Assembly: GCF_002272825.1 (NCBI RefSeq)
Contig: NZ_MLAM01000001.1
Location: forward strand, 186,001-250,000
Source: Helicobacter sp. 11S02596-1
Lineage (GTDB): Bacteria; Campylobacterota; Campylobacteria; Campylobacterales; Helicobacteraceae
Length of the DNA: 64,000 nt
Reading direction: 5' to 3'
The notes under the pieces are model-generated. The model saw nothing but the letters and a program-made list of their open reading frames with translations. It was not told the origin of the DNA and ran no database searches. Position 1 is the stretch's first letter, and the number at the start of each line of letters is the position of its first letter. A program made the position numbers and the translations under genes. Shown one piece after another: positions 35,807-45,451 of the stretch.

Positions 35807-36334
35807 ATGAAAAATGGTCTTGTCATCTGGATAAATGGGCTTGCTGGAAGTGGCAAAAGCACGATCGGAAAAAATCTCTATACCAAGCTCAAACCCACCT
35901 TGCCTCATCTTGTGTATCTTGATGGCGATGGCTTCAGGGAACTTTTTGGCTATGAAACATATGATAAGCAATCACGTATAGAATTTGCATTCAAACGATC
36001 AGCACTTTGTCATTTTTTGGCTTCTCAAGGTATCCACGTCATCGCAACAACCATATCGCTTTTTGAGGAAGTCTATCGCCACAACCGCAAAAACCTCTCT
36101 TCCTATTTGGAAATTTATATCCAATGCGATATGGAAGCACTCATTCAAAGGGATCAAAAAAACCTCTATTCCAATGCACTCAAAGGGCAAATCAAAGATG
36201 TCGTAGGCATTGATATTCGCTATGATGAGCCCTCCTCAGATTTGGTTATCGAAAACAACACATTAGATGACCTCGATGGCAAAACAAATCAAATCCTTGA
36301 CTACATCAAAAAACACCAGCTCATAAGATTTTAA
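35807..36334 (+). CDS. APS kinase-like protein, probable cytidine diphosphoramidate kinase (Cj1415-like)
   Basis: 175 residues. WINGLAGSGKSTIGKNL is the Walker A motif and YLDGDGFREL the APS-kinase substrate motif. The C. jejuni relative Cj1415 phosphorylates the 3'-hydroxyl of CDP-phosphoramidate in MeOPN synthesis, and the other genes of that pathway follow here (40157-45451), so that role is preferred over APS activation. A true APS kinase for PAPS synthesis remains possible; no ATP sulfurylase is present in the window. Confidence 0.78.
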   Translation: MKNGLVIWINGLAGSGKSTIGKNLYTKLKPTLPHLVYLDGDGFRELFGYETYDKQSRIEFAFKRSALCHFLASQGIHVIATTISLFEEVYRHNRKNLSSYLEIYIQCDMEALIQRDQKNLYSNALKGQIKDVVGIDIRYDEPSSDLVIENNTLDDLDGKTNQILDYIKKHQLIRF

Positions 36335-36379
36335 AGACTCAAACAAATCATTCAAGTGTCCTGGCTTATAGGAAAAATT

Positions 36380-36412
36380 TGGATATACTACGATGAATTT
36401 TTAAAACTCTAA
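36380..36412 (+). pseudogene. Remnant 3' end of a DUF2972-like gene
   Basis: The frame reads WIYYDEFLKL and stop, nearly the same as the last residues of the gene ending at 37749 (WIYYQDFLKL) and similar to the one ending near 38912. Nothing upstream matches, so this looks like the scar of a deleted or recombined paralogue. Confidence 0.6.
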
Positions 36413-36437
36413 AAATATTCAGGGACGCCACAAACCT

Positions 36438-37749
36438 ATGTTGCATTATTTAAACCAAAGACTCACAAATCTCAAAAAACACATTCAAAAGCGTAATTTT
36501 AGCTATATCTTCAAACGCATCTTGTTGCCATTATTGCCCCAAATCCCCAGCAGATTTCATATTGAATATCGTTTTTTATACAACACATTTGTATTTCCCC
36601 AATGGACAAAATTCCTAAAAATGCCCCAAGATTATTCTTATATTATTGTCGGATCGCACGGCGTTGGTTTTGTTGCCCTGCTAACATTTTTTGAACGCAT
36701 TAAAGCTAATCCTATGCCAATAGATAATCTTTATCGTTCAACAGACCCAGCGTTGTTGATCAAAAGCTATGCCAAAAAACATCGCCACAATCTCTATGGT
36801 ATCAGTCTGGATAAAATCTATATGGATTCTCATCGCCAAAAGATTCTATCCAAACTCAAACATCCCGTGCCTATATTCTGCATTGTCCGTGATCCTATCT
36901 GCACGCTACGAACACTCACGCACGCATTTATCCTGCCCCTTGTCTGCGATATGCTAAAAAACTCTAAAAACATCAATGGGGGGGGGGGCAAAGGATAAAA
37001 TCCAAACCTCTGCTATCAAAATTATTTTAGAAAATCAAGAATTATTAGCAAGTTCCAAAGAAAAAATCTCTTCTATGCTTGATTTTTCAACACAAGAAAT
37101 CATCAAAGAATGCAAAATGTTGCCGTTCTTTTGTTTTTATGATGCCATCAAACCATTTTTAAATATTGCAACTCAAATCCATTATATGGATACTAAAGAC
37201 ATCACAACCAAAGACAAAACATTCCACACGATGTCTTTGGTCGCCAAAATTTTAGGCATTCCTTTTGAAAATCAAGTCGATGATTTTGATGTGAATTATT
37301 CTGGTATCAATATCCCCAAAATATTTTTTCCCTACACTACAACCATCCCCCTTCAAACAAAACACATTCAAACCACATCACCAACCATTACTATTTCATT
37401 TTATACCAATCCCGATAATATATCAGACAAACAATTAGCACTCAAGTATGTCTTGGAAAATGGCTTGAAAATTTATGCTGGTTACCCAAAAGATAATCTG
37501 GCAGACTTGGAAAACAATCAAGGAAAAATTGATGAAAAAATCAAAATAATTGAAGAAAAATATACTCTGATTGAAGCATTTATCAAAAATGATGGTTTAG
37601 AAAAGTTAATCCTGAAAGTTTTCAAACATTCCCCTGAATTAAAAAATCACTTTCAGGCTTTTTTGAAACCAAAAATAGCTCCCATCGCTCAAGATTCCCC
37701 GCATATTGTGCAAAACTGGATATACTATCAAGATTTTTTAAAACTCTAA
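36438..37749 (+). CDS. DUF2972-like putative phosphoramidate transferase 1, out of frame as read
   Basis: First of three related genes. YIIVGSHGVGFVALLTF near residue 75 stands in for a P-loop-like 5'-phosphate site and VPIFCIVRDPICTLR for the sulfotransferase-like RDP motif. The G11 tract at codon 180 ends the frame at 36998. Downstream the protein resumes (KDKIQTSAIKIILENQELLAS) and ends WIYYQDFLKL. G10 joins them into about 436 residues. The family match to Cj1421/Cj1422 MeOPN transferases is from memory of the sequence style. OFF as read. Confidence 0.72.
36978..36988 (+). repeat. Phase-variable G11 tract in transferase 1
   Basis: G10 would be ON; G11 ends at 36998. Confidence 0.83.
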
Positions 37750-37763
37750 AAAGAAAGAAATGA

Positions 37764-38950
37764 ATGCGCATAATCCAAATGCTTCAGAAGAAATATAAAA
37801 CCTTTCTCCAATGTCTTGAGTTTCGTGAATACGACAGAATAATTGCTGCTATTCTAGGCAGAAAGCTATCACTTTGGACCAATACCCTCAAGCCCCATCG
37901 ATACAAATATGTAATGCTCGCCTCACACGGGACAGGCAGAAATGCTTTTTGGCACTTTCTACAATCTTGCGGGGCATATCCAATGAGAAAATTTGATGTA
38001 TGTATTATGGACAGAACGGCATTTTTTAGTTGGAGAAAAATATATGGCATTGTTTGTGATAGAGATATTTCTCATCTACCTGCGACACTAAAATTTATCT
38101 CAAAACTTGATCACAAAGTTCCGGTATTTTGCCTAGTCAGAGACCCGATCTCTATCATTCGTGGCGGTGTCAATATGACTTTAGCCTCTAATCTGTTGGG
38201 GGGGGGGGCAATGTTTCAATTCAAGAGGTTTTAAAATCTTATTTGCAATCTTACGCTCAAATGCCCCATCATTTTATATTCACCACCTCCCCCAAACAAT
38301 TTGAATCAATCACACAAGAACTCATCTATATTGATATGCAAGAACTCTCCAGCGAAAATGCTTACAATACAATGAAAAAAGTATGCCAAACAATAGGTCT
38401 GCGCCCGCCAAGTTCAAATGAAATTTTTTCCAAAAAAATTGCAGATTCTTTGGCGCTCAATATTGAAAAAGATTTTGTGTTTCCAAAAAATGAAGTCATA
38501 TCTGATGATATTTTTATCAAAATTCTTCCATATGAAAACACCCTACATAAAAATTTTACTTTTTTGATAGAAAAATTTTCGAGCCCTCATCTTGAAAAAA
38601 AATTAATTTCTATATGCTTGATCGGAAAAAATAAAACAAATATTCGTAAAAAATTGCTTAAAAATAAAGATTATATGAATATTATTATAGAAAAAATTGA
38701 TAATTATTTAAAATATATAGGGAAAATATTCATTAAATACGAGGAATTAAAATTAAACGAGGATGATATTTTAATATATTTTCAAAAAGATCCCGAAATG
38801 TATTATCAATTCAGCAAACTATTGGATTATGAAGTTTCAAATGTCGAGAGAGTCGCTCCACAAATCCTAAAAAATTGGATATACTACGCTAAATTTTTAA
38901 ATCTCAAAAATACCCACGACAACACAAATTCAAGGATTAAAGACCGATGA
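37764..38950 (+). CDS. DUF2972-like putative phosphoramidate transferase 2, out of frame as read
   Basis: Paralogue of the previous gene: YVMLASHGTGRNAFWHF and VPVFCLVRDPISIIRGGVN. The G11 tract at codon 145 ends the frame at 38234. The continuation (NVSIQEVLKSYLQS... to ILKNWIYYAKFLNL) is joined by G12 or G9, giving about 395 residues. OFF as read. The second half is strikingly AT-rich. Ends with ATGA on the third paralogue. Confidence 0.72.
38198..38208 (+). repeat. Phase-variable G11 tract in transferase 2
   Basis: G9 or G12 would be ON; G11 ends at 38234. Confidence 0.82.
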
Positions 38951-40170
38951 ATATTATCTTTAGGAAGTTTAACTCATTCTTAAAACTCATCAAAGGGAGG
39001 CGATGGGGCGTTATATGGACAAAAATTCCATTGCTAAAAAAATCTTTGAGTATAACCAACTATTTTCCCCATCCCCAAAATTACCGCTACATACTCATTG
39101 GTGGGCACGGATTAGGGATGACAGCACTGATATATTATCTCGACAAAATAAAAGCAAAGCCAACGGAAATATGGACGCACGAAGTCATTAGACCTTTTGT
39201 TTTTTATCGTGATTTTGATGGTTTGGTGCTAGATAAAGCACCACTAAATCCCGATGCGAAAAATGTCTTAAAAACACTTAAGAAAAAAGTTCCTCTTTAT
39301 CAAATGGTTCGCGATCCTATCTCTATCATCAAGAGCAATGTCAATGTTACGATGTTTCACTCCATCTCACAAATCAATTCAAAAACAGATGCCACCCACC
39401 TGTTGCGAAGCCTTATTGAAAATATTTCGCATTTGATGTTTTGTTTTGCCTCCACAAGATCACTCATCAATCATATCGCAACTGATGTTTCTTATATCAG
39501 GATGGATGATATTAATGAAAAAAACTTGCCCTCCACCCTGCAAGATTTTGCCAAGCGATTTGGCTATGAAGCCAATGGGGGGGGGGCAGTCCAAAATAAT
39601 GACAATAATGAAAGCGTTATCAAAGGTTCTTTATTCCCACGTTGTTTCCCGCATACTTTTAGTATCAATGCAGGCGATGAAAAATATGATTTTATCCTCT
39701 GCACGCACTCAAGACTTCAAGCCCATAGCAGGAAAGAAATCGATATGAATACCCGCATACAGGCTTACCAAAAAATTCCAAAATCCTATGCGATCCTAAA
39801 AGACAACATTGTTCCAGAAAATTACCCACAATATCCCTTGTTGCTTGTATCTCCAATATCAAAAGTCCCACCAAAAGACCTTATTGACAAAGCTGATGAC
39901 CACATAAAAGAATACCTCATTTATGTCTTTGAACAAATCTCCAAACATCAAAAATACGCTTTTACAGAAGATGACATTATTGATTATCTTTGTAGCAACA
40001 AGGATTTTGCCCTCAAACTAGCCAACAAAATCCATCAAGAGCTGTCTTTTATCAGAAAAGAAAAACCAGAGTTATTAGATGAATTTATCCATACGCAGAG
40101 ATTTTTACAACAATGCGGTATAGATGTATTTTCAAATCCAATTAAAAAGGACACAGATGAATCAAGGTGA
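38947..40170 (+). CDS. DUF2972-like putative phosphoramidate transferase 3
   Basis: 407 residues, in frame. YILIGGHGLGMTALIYYL and VPLYQMVRDPISIIKSNVN are the two shared motifs. The tract (G10 at codon 210) lies in the middle. As the only one of the three paralogues in frame, it would decide where phosphoramidate is placed in this cell. The stop overlaps the next gene by 14 bases. Confidence 0.74.
   Translation: MNIIFRKFNSFLKLIKGRRWGVIWTKIPLLKKSLSITNYFPHPQNYRYILIGGHGLGMTALIYYLDKIKAKPTEIWTHEVIRPFVFYRDFDGLVLDKAPLNPDAKNVLKTLKKKVPLYQMVRDPISIIKSNVNVTMFHSISQINSKTDATHLLRSLIENISHLMFCFASTRSLINHIATDVSYIRMDDINEKNLPSTLQDFAKRFGYEANGGGAVQNNDNNESVIKGSLFPRCFPHTFSINAGDEKYDFILCTHSRLQAHSRKEIDMNTRIQAYQKIPKSYAILKDNIVPENYPQYPLLLVSPISKVPPKDLIDKADDHIKEYLIYVFEQISKHQKYAFTEDDIIDYLCSNKDFALKLANKIHQELSFIRKEKPELLDEFIHTQRFLQQCGIDVFSNPIKKDTDESR
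39577..39586 (+). repeat. Phase-variable G10 tract in transferase 3
   Basis: In frame as read (ON). Confidence 0.82.
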
Positions 40171-40948
40171 TTTTACCGAAGTAGCCAAACATTACCATAA
40201 CAGACCTGCCTATAGCGCAATGCTTTTAGAAAAACTTCTTTTATGTATCAATCCCAAACAGATCAAAAGAAACGAATTTGAAGTTGCAGAAGTCGGGGCA
40301 GGCACAGGCAAACTCACAAAAATGCTTGCAAACTTCAATCTAAAAATTACTGCTATTGAGCCAAATGATGCGATGAGAGCTGAAGGAGAAAAATATACCA
40401 AAAACACCCCTATCATCTGGAAAAAAGGCAATGGTGAAGATACATCTATGCCTGATAAATCCGTAAATTGGGTCATTATGGCAAGCTCATTTCACTGGAC
40501 CGATCCTGCAAAATCTCTCCCGGAATTTGCCCGCATTCTCAAAGATGATGGCTATTTTACCGCTATTTGGAATCCCCGAAATATCCTAGAGGGTTCAATT
40601 TTTTATGACATTGAAGAAGAAATCAAAAGAATAGTCCCTGAACTTAATCGTGTGAGTTCTGGAAAGCAAAATACTAAAAAATGGGAAGAAATACTTGTCT
40701 CCACAGGAGATTTTCAAGATTGTTTCTTTATGGAATGTGATTATGTAGAAATGATGAGCAAGGCTCGTTATATGGGAGCTTGGGAATCTGTCAATGATAT
40801 CCAAGCCCAAGCGGGAGAAGCCCGATGGAAAGAAATCCTTGATATGATAGAGTCCAAGATTTCTCATCTCGATATTATTGAGATTCCTTATAAAATCCGC
40901 GCTTGGAGCGCAAGAAAAATCAATTCAACACAAAAGGATAACAAATGA
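40157..40948 (+). CDS. Class I SAM methyltransferase, Cj1419/Cj1420-like
   Basis: About 263 residues: VAEVGAGTGKLTKMLANF (SAM motif I), AIEPNDAMR, and WVIMASSFHWTDPAKSLPEFARILKDDG are typical methyltransferase-11 motifs. In C. jejuni two methyltransferases of this kind sit next to the glutamine kinase gene and are tied to the O-methyl of MeOPN. ATG 40157 follows AAAAGGAC. It overlaps the next methyltransferase by ATGA. No tract. Confidence 0.82.
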   Translation: MNQGDFTEVAKHYHNRPAYSAMLLEKLLLCINPKQIKRNEFEVAEVGAGTGKLTKMLANFNLKITAIEPNDAMRAEGEKYTKNTPIIWKKGNGEDTSMPDKSVNWVIMASSFHWTDPAKSLPEFARILKDDGYFTAIWNPRNILEGSIFYDIEEEIKRIVPELNRVSSGKQNTKKWEEILVSTGDFQDCFFMECDYVEMMSKARYMGAWESVNDIQAQAGEARWKEILDMIESKISHLDIIEIPYKIRAWSARKINSTQKDNK

Positions 40949-41731
40949 AAAAAATCGTAGAACAACATTGGGATTACACCAAACACGCAAAATATTACAG
41001 CTACCGCCCAAACTACGCTCCAGAAAGTATTGATATGCTCATAAATCTTGTAGCAAATAGTAGAATGGGGGGGGGGGCATAAACAAATTCGTGTTGCAGA
41101 CATCGGTGCAGGAACAGGGAATTTGAGCATTATGTTATTGGAGAGAGGGTGTGAAGTGGTCGCAGTAGAGCCAAATGATGCGATGAGAGAAATCGGCATA
41201 GAAAGAACAAAAGACCAAAACATCGAATGGGTTCGTGCTATTGGCGTTGAAAGCACTTTGGAATCAGGGAGTTTTGATTGGGTAACCTTTGGTAGTAGTT
41301 TCAATGTAATGGATCGTTCCCTTGCCCTCAAAGAAGCCTATCGCGTGCTAAAATCTCAAGGGTATTTTTCTTGTATGTGGAATCATAGAGACTTGAACGA
41401 TCCTATCCAAGAAATCGCCCAAGATATTATTCTCTCCTTAGTTCCAGATTATCAAACCGGCACAAGAAGAGAGGATCAAAGACCCATCATTGAACAACAC
41501 CGCGATCTTTTTGACAATATTATTTATTTGGAACAGGATTTTTATTTTCATCAAGACATAGAAAATTATATCCTTGCGTGGAAAAGTGTAAAAAATCCCT
41601 ACTGGGATCTCGATACGCCCAAAGGTGCAGAATTGTTTGAAAAAATTGCTTACCAGATCAGACACCAGCTACCCAGCGAATTTGACATCAAATACACCAC
41701 CCGATGCTGGAGTGCCAAAAAAACACACTAA
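40945..41731 (+). CDS. Class I SAM methyltransferase, Cj1420-like, out of frame as read
   Basis: Paralogue of the previous gene. The start (MKKIVEQHWDYTKHAKYYS) runs from ATG 40945 to a G11 tract at codon 41, then stops. With G10 it continues HKQIRVADIGAGTGNLSIMLL and WVTFGSSFNVMDRSLALKEAYRVLK to 41731, about 261 residues. OFF as read, because the SAM site is downstream of the tract. With its neighbour still ON, MeOPN methylation may persist or change. Confidence 0.85.
41067..41077 (+). repeat. Phase-variable G11 tract in the second methyltransferase
   Basis: G10 would be ON; G11 stops two codons on at TAA. Confidence 0.85.
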
Positions 41732-41751
41732 AAAAATATAAAGGAATCTGT

Positions 41752-44106
41752 TTGAAAAAATTGCGCTTTAAAACCAAAGGAGAAAATTTAGCTACCCTAA
41801 CACCTATCATTAAAAAAGCAAAGATTCTTCCTTTGTACTTGATCCAAACAGATACTCTTCAAGATATCAAAACCATTCTCCCCAAACTCAAAGAACTTGG
41901 CAAAAAAATCATCATCCGAAGTTCTGCGTCCAATGAAGACACGCTAGAGTCCTCCCAAGCTGGAGCATTTCTAAGCATAGCCAACGTGGATACTTCCAAC
42001 GAAAAGAGCGTTTTAGATGCCCTAGAATCAGTCAAAAAATCAATGGGGGGGGGGGCAACAGGACAAAATAATCACCTTATCCTGGCACAACCAATGCTTC
42101 AAAACCCCAAAATGTGCGGGGTTGCTTTCAGTGTGGATAAAGACAATGGCGCACCATATTTTTGTATTGATTATGATGATAGCGGGGATACCAGTAGCGT
42201 TACTGCGGGCACAAAATCCGATCTAACCCATATCATCCTACATCGAAACCACCAGCCAAAAAACCCGCTCATCGCCAAACTCATCGAGGCTATCTTAGAG
42301 CTTGAAGATATTTTTGACAACAAATTCCTAGATATTGAATTCGCTTTTGCCCAAACAGAAAATGACAAAGATTTAGAACTTTATATCCTGCAAGTTCGCC
42401 CCCTCATTATGCAAAACAAGCAAAATCTCTTTGATACCTTGCATACAAAATCCCTACAAGCACTATCCGATAGGATTGATTCGCTTAAACAAAAACACCC
42501 GCATATACTAGGAGATAAGACTATCTTTGGGGTTATGCCTGATTGGAATCCTGCAGAAATCATTGGGCTCAAACCCAAAAGGCTTGCGATTTCGCTCTAT
42601 AAAGAACTCGTTACTGATAATATTTGGGCATATCAAAGAGACAATTACGGATACAGAAATCTGCGCTCCCATCCTTTAATGCACTCATTTCTAGGCGCCC
42701 CTTATATTGATGTGCGACTTTCTTTCAATTCTTTTATTCCCAAAAATCTCGATGAAACAATCGCTAATAAACTTGTAAATTATTATCTTGATTCGCTATG
42801 CAAAAACCCTCATCTTCACGACAAAGTAGAATTTGAAATCGTTCTATCCTGCTATGATCTCAATCTACCCCAAAAGCTCCACAAACTCAAAGAACACGAT
42901 TTCAACCAAAATGAACTCAAACGAATCGAATTTTCACTTTTAGAACTCACAAACAATATCCTTGACACCAAAACCGGTCTCTATCTCAGAGATTTGGATA
43001 AAGTCAATCGGCTTCAAAATCGCACTACTGCGCTAATGCAATCTTCTCTAGGCACTATAGATAAGATTTATTGGTTGATAGAAGATTGCAAACGTTTTGG
43101 AACATTACCATTTGCAGGCGTGGCAAGAGCGGCATTTGTAGCAATGCAAATCCTCAATTCACTCGTTGAAATCGGTTTTTTTACCGCTAATGAAAAAGAA
43201 GATTTTTTACTTTCTTTAAACACAGTCAGCAAAGAACTCGCTGCTGATGTTTATCGACTTTCACAAAATCAAATCACCAAAGAAAAATTTATCACCAAGT
43301 ATGGTCATTTGCGAGCAGGGACTTATAATATCCTCTCCCCCTCCTATCAAGAGGCATTTGAGGAATATTTTTCACATCATTGCATTGCACCCAAACCTAG
43401 CCAAAAATCAACTTTCAAGCTCGATGCGAAAAAATCCAAAGAATTGGATATTTTACTCAAACAAAACGGGCTTTATCTCAATGCAGAAGAGCTTTTTGCT
43501 TTTTTAAAGATAGTGATTGAGGGCAGGGAAATGGTGAAATTTAAATTTACAAAAACCCTCTCAATCGTCTTAGACTTGATAGCCACTCTCGGCGAAAAAC
43601 TTCAAATCACCAAGCAAGATTTAGCCCATTTAGATATCCATTCCATCCTTTCGCTCCAATCAAGCCTCTATGAAATCAATATGAAAGAATCTTTTTTAGA
43701 AAACATCGAAAAAAATAAAAAAGAATATGAAATTACTTCTGCGATCAAACTACCTCCTGTGATCTTGAATGCCCACGATGTGTTTTATTTTGAAAGCTCT
43801 AAAACCCAACCCAATTTCATCACAACAAAAACCATTGTCGCACTAACTGCAAGCGAAAATGACAAAGAGCTAGAAAACAAGATTATTCTGATTCATTCAG
43901 CTGATCCGGGTTATGATTTTTTATTTACCAAAAATATCGCTGGGCTCATCACCTGCTATGGTGGGGCAAACTCCCATATGGCAATCCGATGCTCTGAAAT
44001 GTCTCTCCCCGCCGTTATTGGCGTAGGAGAAGAAAGATTTTCCCAATACAAAAAAGCCACAAAACTACGGATCGATTCTCTCAATCAACAGGTCTTTGTC
44101 CTATGA
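41752..44106 (+). CDS. L-glutamine kinase, Cj1418-like (MeOPN pathway)
   Basis: 784 residues with the PEP-synthase/PPDK layout: an ATP-grasp part (IIIRSSASNEDTLESSQAGAF, VLAQ-type PMLQNPKMCGVAFS, LQVRPL), a central part beginning GVMPDWNPAEIIG, and a C-terminal phosphohistidine domain (GLITCYGGANSHMAIRCSEMSLPAVIGVG). Cj1418 makes L-glutamine phosphate, the first P-N bond of the MeOPN pathway. TTG 41752 follows AAAGGA. The G11 tract at codon 98, inside the ATP-grasp part, is in frame. Being first in the pathway, its tract could switch off all MeOPN. Confidence 0.87.
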   Translation: MKKLRFKTKGENLATLTPIIKKAKILPLYLIQTDTLQDIKTILPKLKELGKKIIIRSSASNEDTLESSQAGAFLSIANVDTSNEKSVLDALESVKKSMGGGATGQNNHLILAQPMLQNPKMCGVAFSVDKDNGAPYFCIDYDDSGDTSSVTAGTKSDLTHIILHRNHQPKNPLIAKLIEAILELEDIFDNKFLDIEFAFAQTENDKDLELYILQVRPLIMQNKQNLFDTLHTKSLQALSDRIDSLKQKHPHILGDKTIFGVMPDWNPAEIIGLKPKRLAISLYKELVTDNIWAYQRDNYGYRNLRSHPLMHSFLGAPYIDVRLSFNSFIPKNLDETIANKLVNYYLDSLCKNPHLHDKVEFEIVLSCYDLNLPQKLHKLKEHDFNQNELKRIEFSLLELTNNILDTKTGLYLRDLDKVNRLQNRTTALMQSSLGTIDKIYWLIEDCKRFGTLPFAGVARAAFVAMQILNSLVEIGFFTANEKEDFLLSLNTVSKELAADVYRLSQNQITKEKFITKYGHLRAGTYNILSPSYQEAFEEYFSHHCIAPKPSQKSTFKLDAKKSKELDILLKQNGLYLNAEELFAFLKIVIEGREMVKFKFTKTLSIVLDLIATLGEKLQITKQDLAHLDIHSILSLQSSLYEINMKESFLENIEKNKKEYEITSAIKLPPVILNAHDVFYFESSKTQPNFITTKTIVALTASENDKELENKIILIHSADPGYDFLFTKNIAGLITCYGGANSHMAIRCSEMSLPAVIGVGEERFSQYKKATKLRIDSLNQQVFVL
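42045..42055 (+). repeat. Phase-variable G11 tract in the glutamine kinase
   Basis: In frame as read (ON). A slip stops the first step of MeOPN synthesis. Confidence 0.83.
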
Positions 44107-44702
44107 TAGGTATCACCCAAAGGCTTGAAGAAAATCCAAGCTATTATGAAATCCGAGAAGCCCTCAGTTGCGAATGGGGAGAATTTTTTGGCGATCGTGA
44201 TTTTTTGCCTCTAAGCTATAGTGTCCCGTTTGAAAGATATGCCCACAAAATCAATGCTGTGATTTTTAGCGGGGGAAATGATTTATTCACACTCAATCCC
44301 CATCCCCTCAATCAAAAACGTGATAGTTATGAGACAAAAATCATCCGCTATTGCCTGACAAATAAATTGCCTTTGCTCGGTGTCTGCCGGGGCGCGCAAA
44401 TGATTGCACATTTTTTTGGTGCAACACTTCAGGCAAAAAATCATCACATCACCCCCGCCCACCCTATCACACTCACCCAAAATAACACAACCTATGAAGT
44501 CAATTCCTACCATCAATTTGCCATCACCCACCTAAGCGATGATCTCATCGCTTTAGCAACCGCAGGAGATGGAAGCATTGAAGCCTATAAACATATCTCC
44601 TTGCCTATTTTTGGTATGATGTGGCATATTGAACGCGAAAAATCTCGCTCGCTCCCCTCCCAAATGATTTGGGAAAAATTTTTAAAAGAGGTCAAAAAAT
44701 GA
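44103..44702 (+). CDS. Class I glutamine amidotransferase-like hydrolase, Cj1417-like
   Basis: 199 residues of the gamma-glutamyl hydrolase fold: VIFSGGNDLF, LLGVCRGAQMIAHFFG with the nucleophile Cys, NSYHQFAI and MWHIERE for His and Glu. Cj1417 removes glutamate from gamma-glutamyl-CDP-amidate to give CDP-phosphoramidate. Its place between the kinase and cytidylyltransferase matches C. jejuni. ATGA overlaps at both ends. Confidence 0.87.
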   Translation: MIGITQRLEENPSYYEIREALSCEWGEFFGDRDFLPLSYSVPFERYAHKINAVIFSGGNDLFTLNPHPLNQKRDSYETKIIRYCLTNKLPLLGVCRGAQMIAHFFGATLQAKNHHITPAHPITLTQNNTTYEVNSYHQFAITHLSDDLIALATAGDGSIEAYKHISLPIFGMMWHIEREKSRSLPSQMIWEKFLKEVKK

Positions 44703-45451
44703 AAGCTCTCATTCTAGCAGCCGGCAGAGGGTCGCGCCTTGCCCCCCTGACAGACAATATCCCCAAATGTATGGTGGCGTATCAAAACAAACCCATTATT
44801 GATTATGAATACAAAGCCCTTCAAGACAATGGCATTACCGATATTAGTATCGTTGGAGGCTACTTGTATCCTGTTTTGAAAAACTATCTCAAAGACAGAC
44901 ATATGCGGTTTTTTTTCAATGAACGTTTTGGGCAAACCAATATGGTTGCCACGATGTTTTGCGCAAAAGATCTAATGCTAGAATGCATTGATAATAAAGA
45001 AGATCTAATCATCTCTTATGCAGATATCGTGTATCAAAGTGAGACAATCGCCAAACTCAAAACCTATAACGGCGAGCTGGGAATCATTATCGACAAAGAC
45101 TGGGAAAAGCAATGGAAACAACGTTTCACAGATCCCCTCAGCGATGCAGAAACACTCAAAATCCAAGATGGCAAAATCATAGAAATCGGAAAAAAACCAA
45201 TCTCTCTTGATGAAGTCCAGGGGCAATATATCGGGCTTTTTAAAATATCGCACACTTTTTTGCCTCAAGTAATTGATTTTTATGAAAAACTAGACAAAAA
45301 TGCCTTGTATGATGGCAAAGATTTTGACAATATGTATATGACAAGTTTCTTACAAGCCATCATTCTTCGCTATCAAAATGCAGAGCCTGTTTTTATTCAC
45401 GGGGGTTGGACGGAAATAGACAGCATAGAAGATTTAAAAGTCTGTTTATGA
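44699..45451 (+). CDS. Cytidylyltransferase, Cj1416-like
   Basis: About 250 residues. KALILAAGRGSRLAPLTDNIPKCM is the nucleotidyltransferase start, then SIVGGYL, DLIISYADIVY with the metal Asp, and FIHGGWTEIDSIEDL. Cj1416 couples CTP with L-glutamine phosphate in MeOPN synthesis. ATG 44699 overlaps the previous stop (ATGA); an in-frame ATG at 44669 lies inside the previous gene. Confidence 0.87.
   Translation: MKALILAAGRGSRLAPLTDNIPKCMVAYQNKPIIDYEYKALQDNGITDISIVGGYLYPVLKNYLKDRHMRFFFNERFGQTNMVATMFCAKDLMLECIDNKEDLIISYADIVYQSETIAKLKTYNGELGIIIDKDWEKQWKQRFTDPLSDAETLKIQDGKIIEIGKKPISLDEVQGQYIGLFKISHTFLPQVIDFYEKLDKNALYDGKDFDNMYMTSFLQAIILRYQNAEPVFIHGGWTEIDSIEDLKVCL

Noticed and set aside
35807-36334. 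Evidence for a sulfate-activation (PAPS) pathway
   Set aside because: The kinase and the CysQ-like gene would fit, but no ATP sulfurylase is seen and the neighbouring genes match the MeOPN set.
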